From Smittium mucronatum (taxonomy: Eukaryota; Kickxellomycota; Harpellomycetes; Harpellales; Legeriomycetaceae), in the NCBI GenBank assembly GCA_001953115.1, contig LSSL01000861.1, positions 1 through 11,735 on the forward strand: 11,735 nucleotides of DNA, given 5' to 3'. Both the position numbers and the translations under genes were made by a program. Numbering within the stretch: the first letter of the stretch is position 1; each line of letters starts with the position of its first letter. Under the pieces are notes generated by a model, which saw nothing but the letters and a program-made list of their open reading frames with translations, did no database searches and was not told where the DNA came from. Of the stretch, positions 11,118 through 11,735 are shown one piece after another.

Positions 11118-11329
11118 TCATAAACCAACTCCCTTCTGTTGCGCTAACAACACAATCATACCTTGTGTAAATTGGCTCAAGGGAACTGAGAATCGCCTAG
11201 AATATGATGGTAAATACTTTTACTCTTAAGCATAAACATTCTGGGAATATAGATTCCAAACAAAAGCTTGGTTGCTTCTAGTAAATTTCTATAATTGGTT
11301 ATTTCAGTTAGGGCCTTGCTAATCAAGTG
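11118..11329 (-). pseudogene. Copy A: diverged duplicate of the copy B coding end
   Basis: Read on the minus strand, this matches the copy B peptide along its length but not in a single frame. The first part (11329 down to 11224, 35 codons plus one base) contains LLEATKLLFGIYIPR against FVLETAKFLIGIRVPR in copy B. The last part (11185 down to the TGA at 11118-11120) contains QGMIVLLAQQKGVGL against QGMELLVRQRGVG. By eye about 55% of residues are identical in the best-aligned blocks, and many differences fall at third codon positions, indicating past protein-level selection. The two parts are out of frame unless 11186-11223 is removed. Read straight through, a TGA at 11177-11179 ends the frame. 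A TAA at 11330-11332 closes the frame upstream, just before a possible acceptor (TTGATTAG, exon from 11318). The body is about 33-38% GC, intermediate between copy B and the background. It is either a decaying pseudogene or a live 3' exon pair. No start codon or complete 5' end is visible, and the family is not recognised. Confidence 0.6.
11186..11223 (-). other. Candidate 38-nt GT-AG intron in copy A
   Basis: On the minus strand this segment begins GTAAAAG and ends GATTCTCAG. Joining the flanks gives AAG-ATT-CCC-TTG (K-I-P-L), a phase 1 junction, and restores the frame that aligns with copy B through to its own stop. It also contains a possible branch-point-like stretch, TTTACCATC, though this is weak. 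The alternative is a 20-base insertion relative to copy B that frameshifts a dead copy. The ends of the segment resemble the corresponding 18-nt GT...AG segment of copy B (GTTTAAG and GATTCACCAG). Confidence 0.5.
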
Positions 11330-11545
11330 TTAATAGTAAGAAAAACAATGTATAAAAATAATTAAAGTTATTATAATTATGCTATTTCATTATTTGGCTC
11401 GAATAAAAGAATTCCAATGAGACACAGGTCTATTTTACCTCTTTTTTTTTATTTTGTATAAGGGAAGTTTATTTCAAAATTAATAAAAAGTTATAAAAAC
11501 TAATTTAAAAAATTTAAAATAAGTGAAAACTTTTCAAAAAATTTG

Positions 11546-11734
11546 TCACCCCACTCCCCTCTGCCGCACTAGCAGCTCCATACCTTGAGGGCATTGGTTC
11601 AAGGGGGCTGGTGAATCACTTAAACTCCGGAGCATAAGTGTTCGTGGCACGCGGATGCCAATCAGAAATTTGGCTGTTTCCAACACAAATTTATGATCAG
11701 CGGTGTCAGCTTGTAACTGACTTAAAGTTTGTTT
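11546..11734 (-). CDS. Copy B: C-terminal end of an unrecognised protein (5' part off window)
   Basis: This is an open minus-strand frame of 62 codons plus TGA (11546-11548) that enters from beyond the window edge, so no start is visible. Three things make it coding rather than chance: its GC content (about 43-50%, against about 12% in the adjacent 11461-11520), normal amino-acid composition, and peptide-level similarity to copy A. Visible peptide blocks in order are ADTADHKFVLETAKFLIGIR, VPRTLMLRSLSDSPAP, LNQCPQGMELLVRQ and RGVG-stop. I see no transmembrane segment, and I do not recognise the domain. The outermost 15-20 bases become AT-rich (AAACAAACTTTAAG, then TCAG), so an exon start at one of those AG sites near 11716-11721 is possible. 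An internal in-frame 18-nt GT...AG segment encoding roughly SLSDSP could be a mini-intron. A minus-strand AATAAA lies at 11468-11473, about 73 bases past the stop, but such hexamers are common here. Confidence 0.7.
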   Translation of the reverse strand, partial: KQTLSQLQADTADHKFVLETAKFLIGIRVPRTLMLRSLSDSPAPLNQCPQGMELLVRQRGVG

Positions 11735-11735
11735 A

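Noticed and set aside
1..11735. Organellar (mitochondrial or plastid) or bacterial endosymbiont origin suggested by the low GC
   Set aside because: The gene density is far too low for an organelle or a reduced bacterium, no organelle genes are present, and the tRNA-Asn is of the nuclear eukaryotic type with a Pol III terminator.

Overview
This window looks like nuclear DNA from an extremely AT-rich eukaryote. GC is roughly 12-22% by eye over most of it. The evidence for a nuclear eukaryote is a canonical cytosolic-type tRNA-Asn with a Pol III T-run terminator at 10840-10926, a probable short GT-AG intron in one of the coding pieces, and the near absence of long reading frames. The lineage cannot be fixed from this sequence. 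The tRNA body resembles animal-type tRNA-Asn in its D arm, but AT-rich protists and fungi (dictyostelids, anaerobic gut fungi, microsporidia, short-intron parasitic protists) or AT-rich nematodes remain possible.

Region 1, positions 1-10839, is a gene desert. It consists of homopolymer A and T runs, four small microsatellites, a few short inverted repeats and one C-rich island near 690-714. I found no convincing protein gene or structured RNA in it. The few open frames of about 60 codons are what AT-rich DNA yields by chance.

Region 2, positions 10840-10926, holds the tRNA-Asn(GUU) gene and its terminator, on the plus strand.

Region 3, positions 11118-11735, is the most informative part. 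Two tandem minus-strand sequences stand out from their surroundings in base composition (about 33-38% and 43-50% GC) and encode related C-terminal peptides. The upstream one, copy B (11546-11734), is an open frame running off the window edge and ending in a TGA stop. The downstream one, copy A (11118-11329), matches it along its length, but its frame is interrupted. Removing a 38-nt GT...AG segment (11186-11223) restores the homologous frame. At exactly the same place copy B carries an 18-nt GT...AG segment that is in frame, so it may be six codons or an ultra-short intron. Copy A is therefore either a decayed duplicate or a duplicated, possibly alternative, terminal exon. I do not recognise the protein family.

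The tRNA (plus strand) and the two coding copies (minus strand) converge. Their 3' ends are 205 bp apart. No operon-like or functional link among them is visible.
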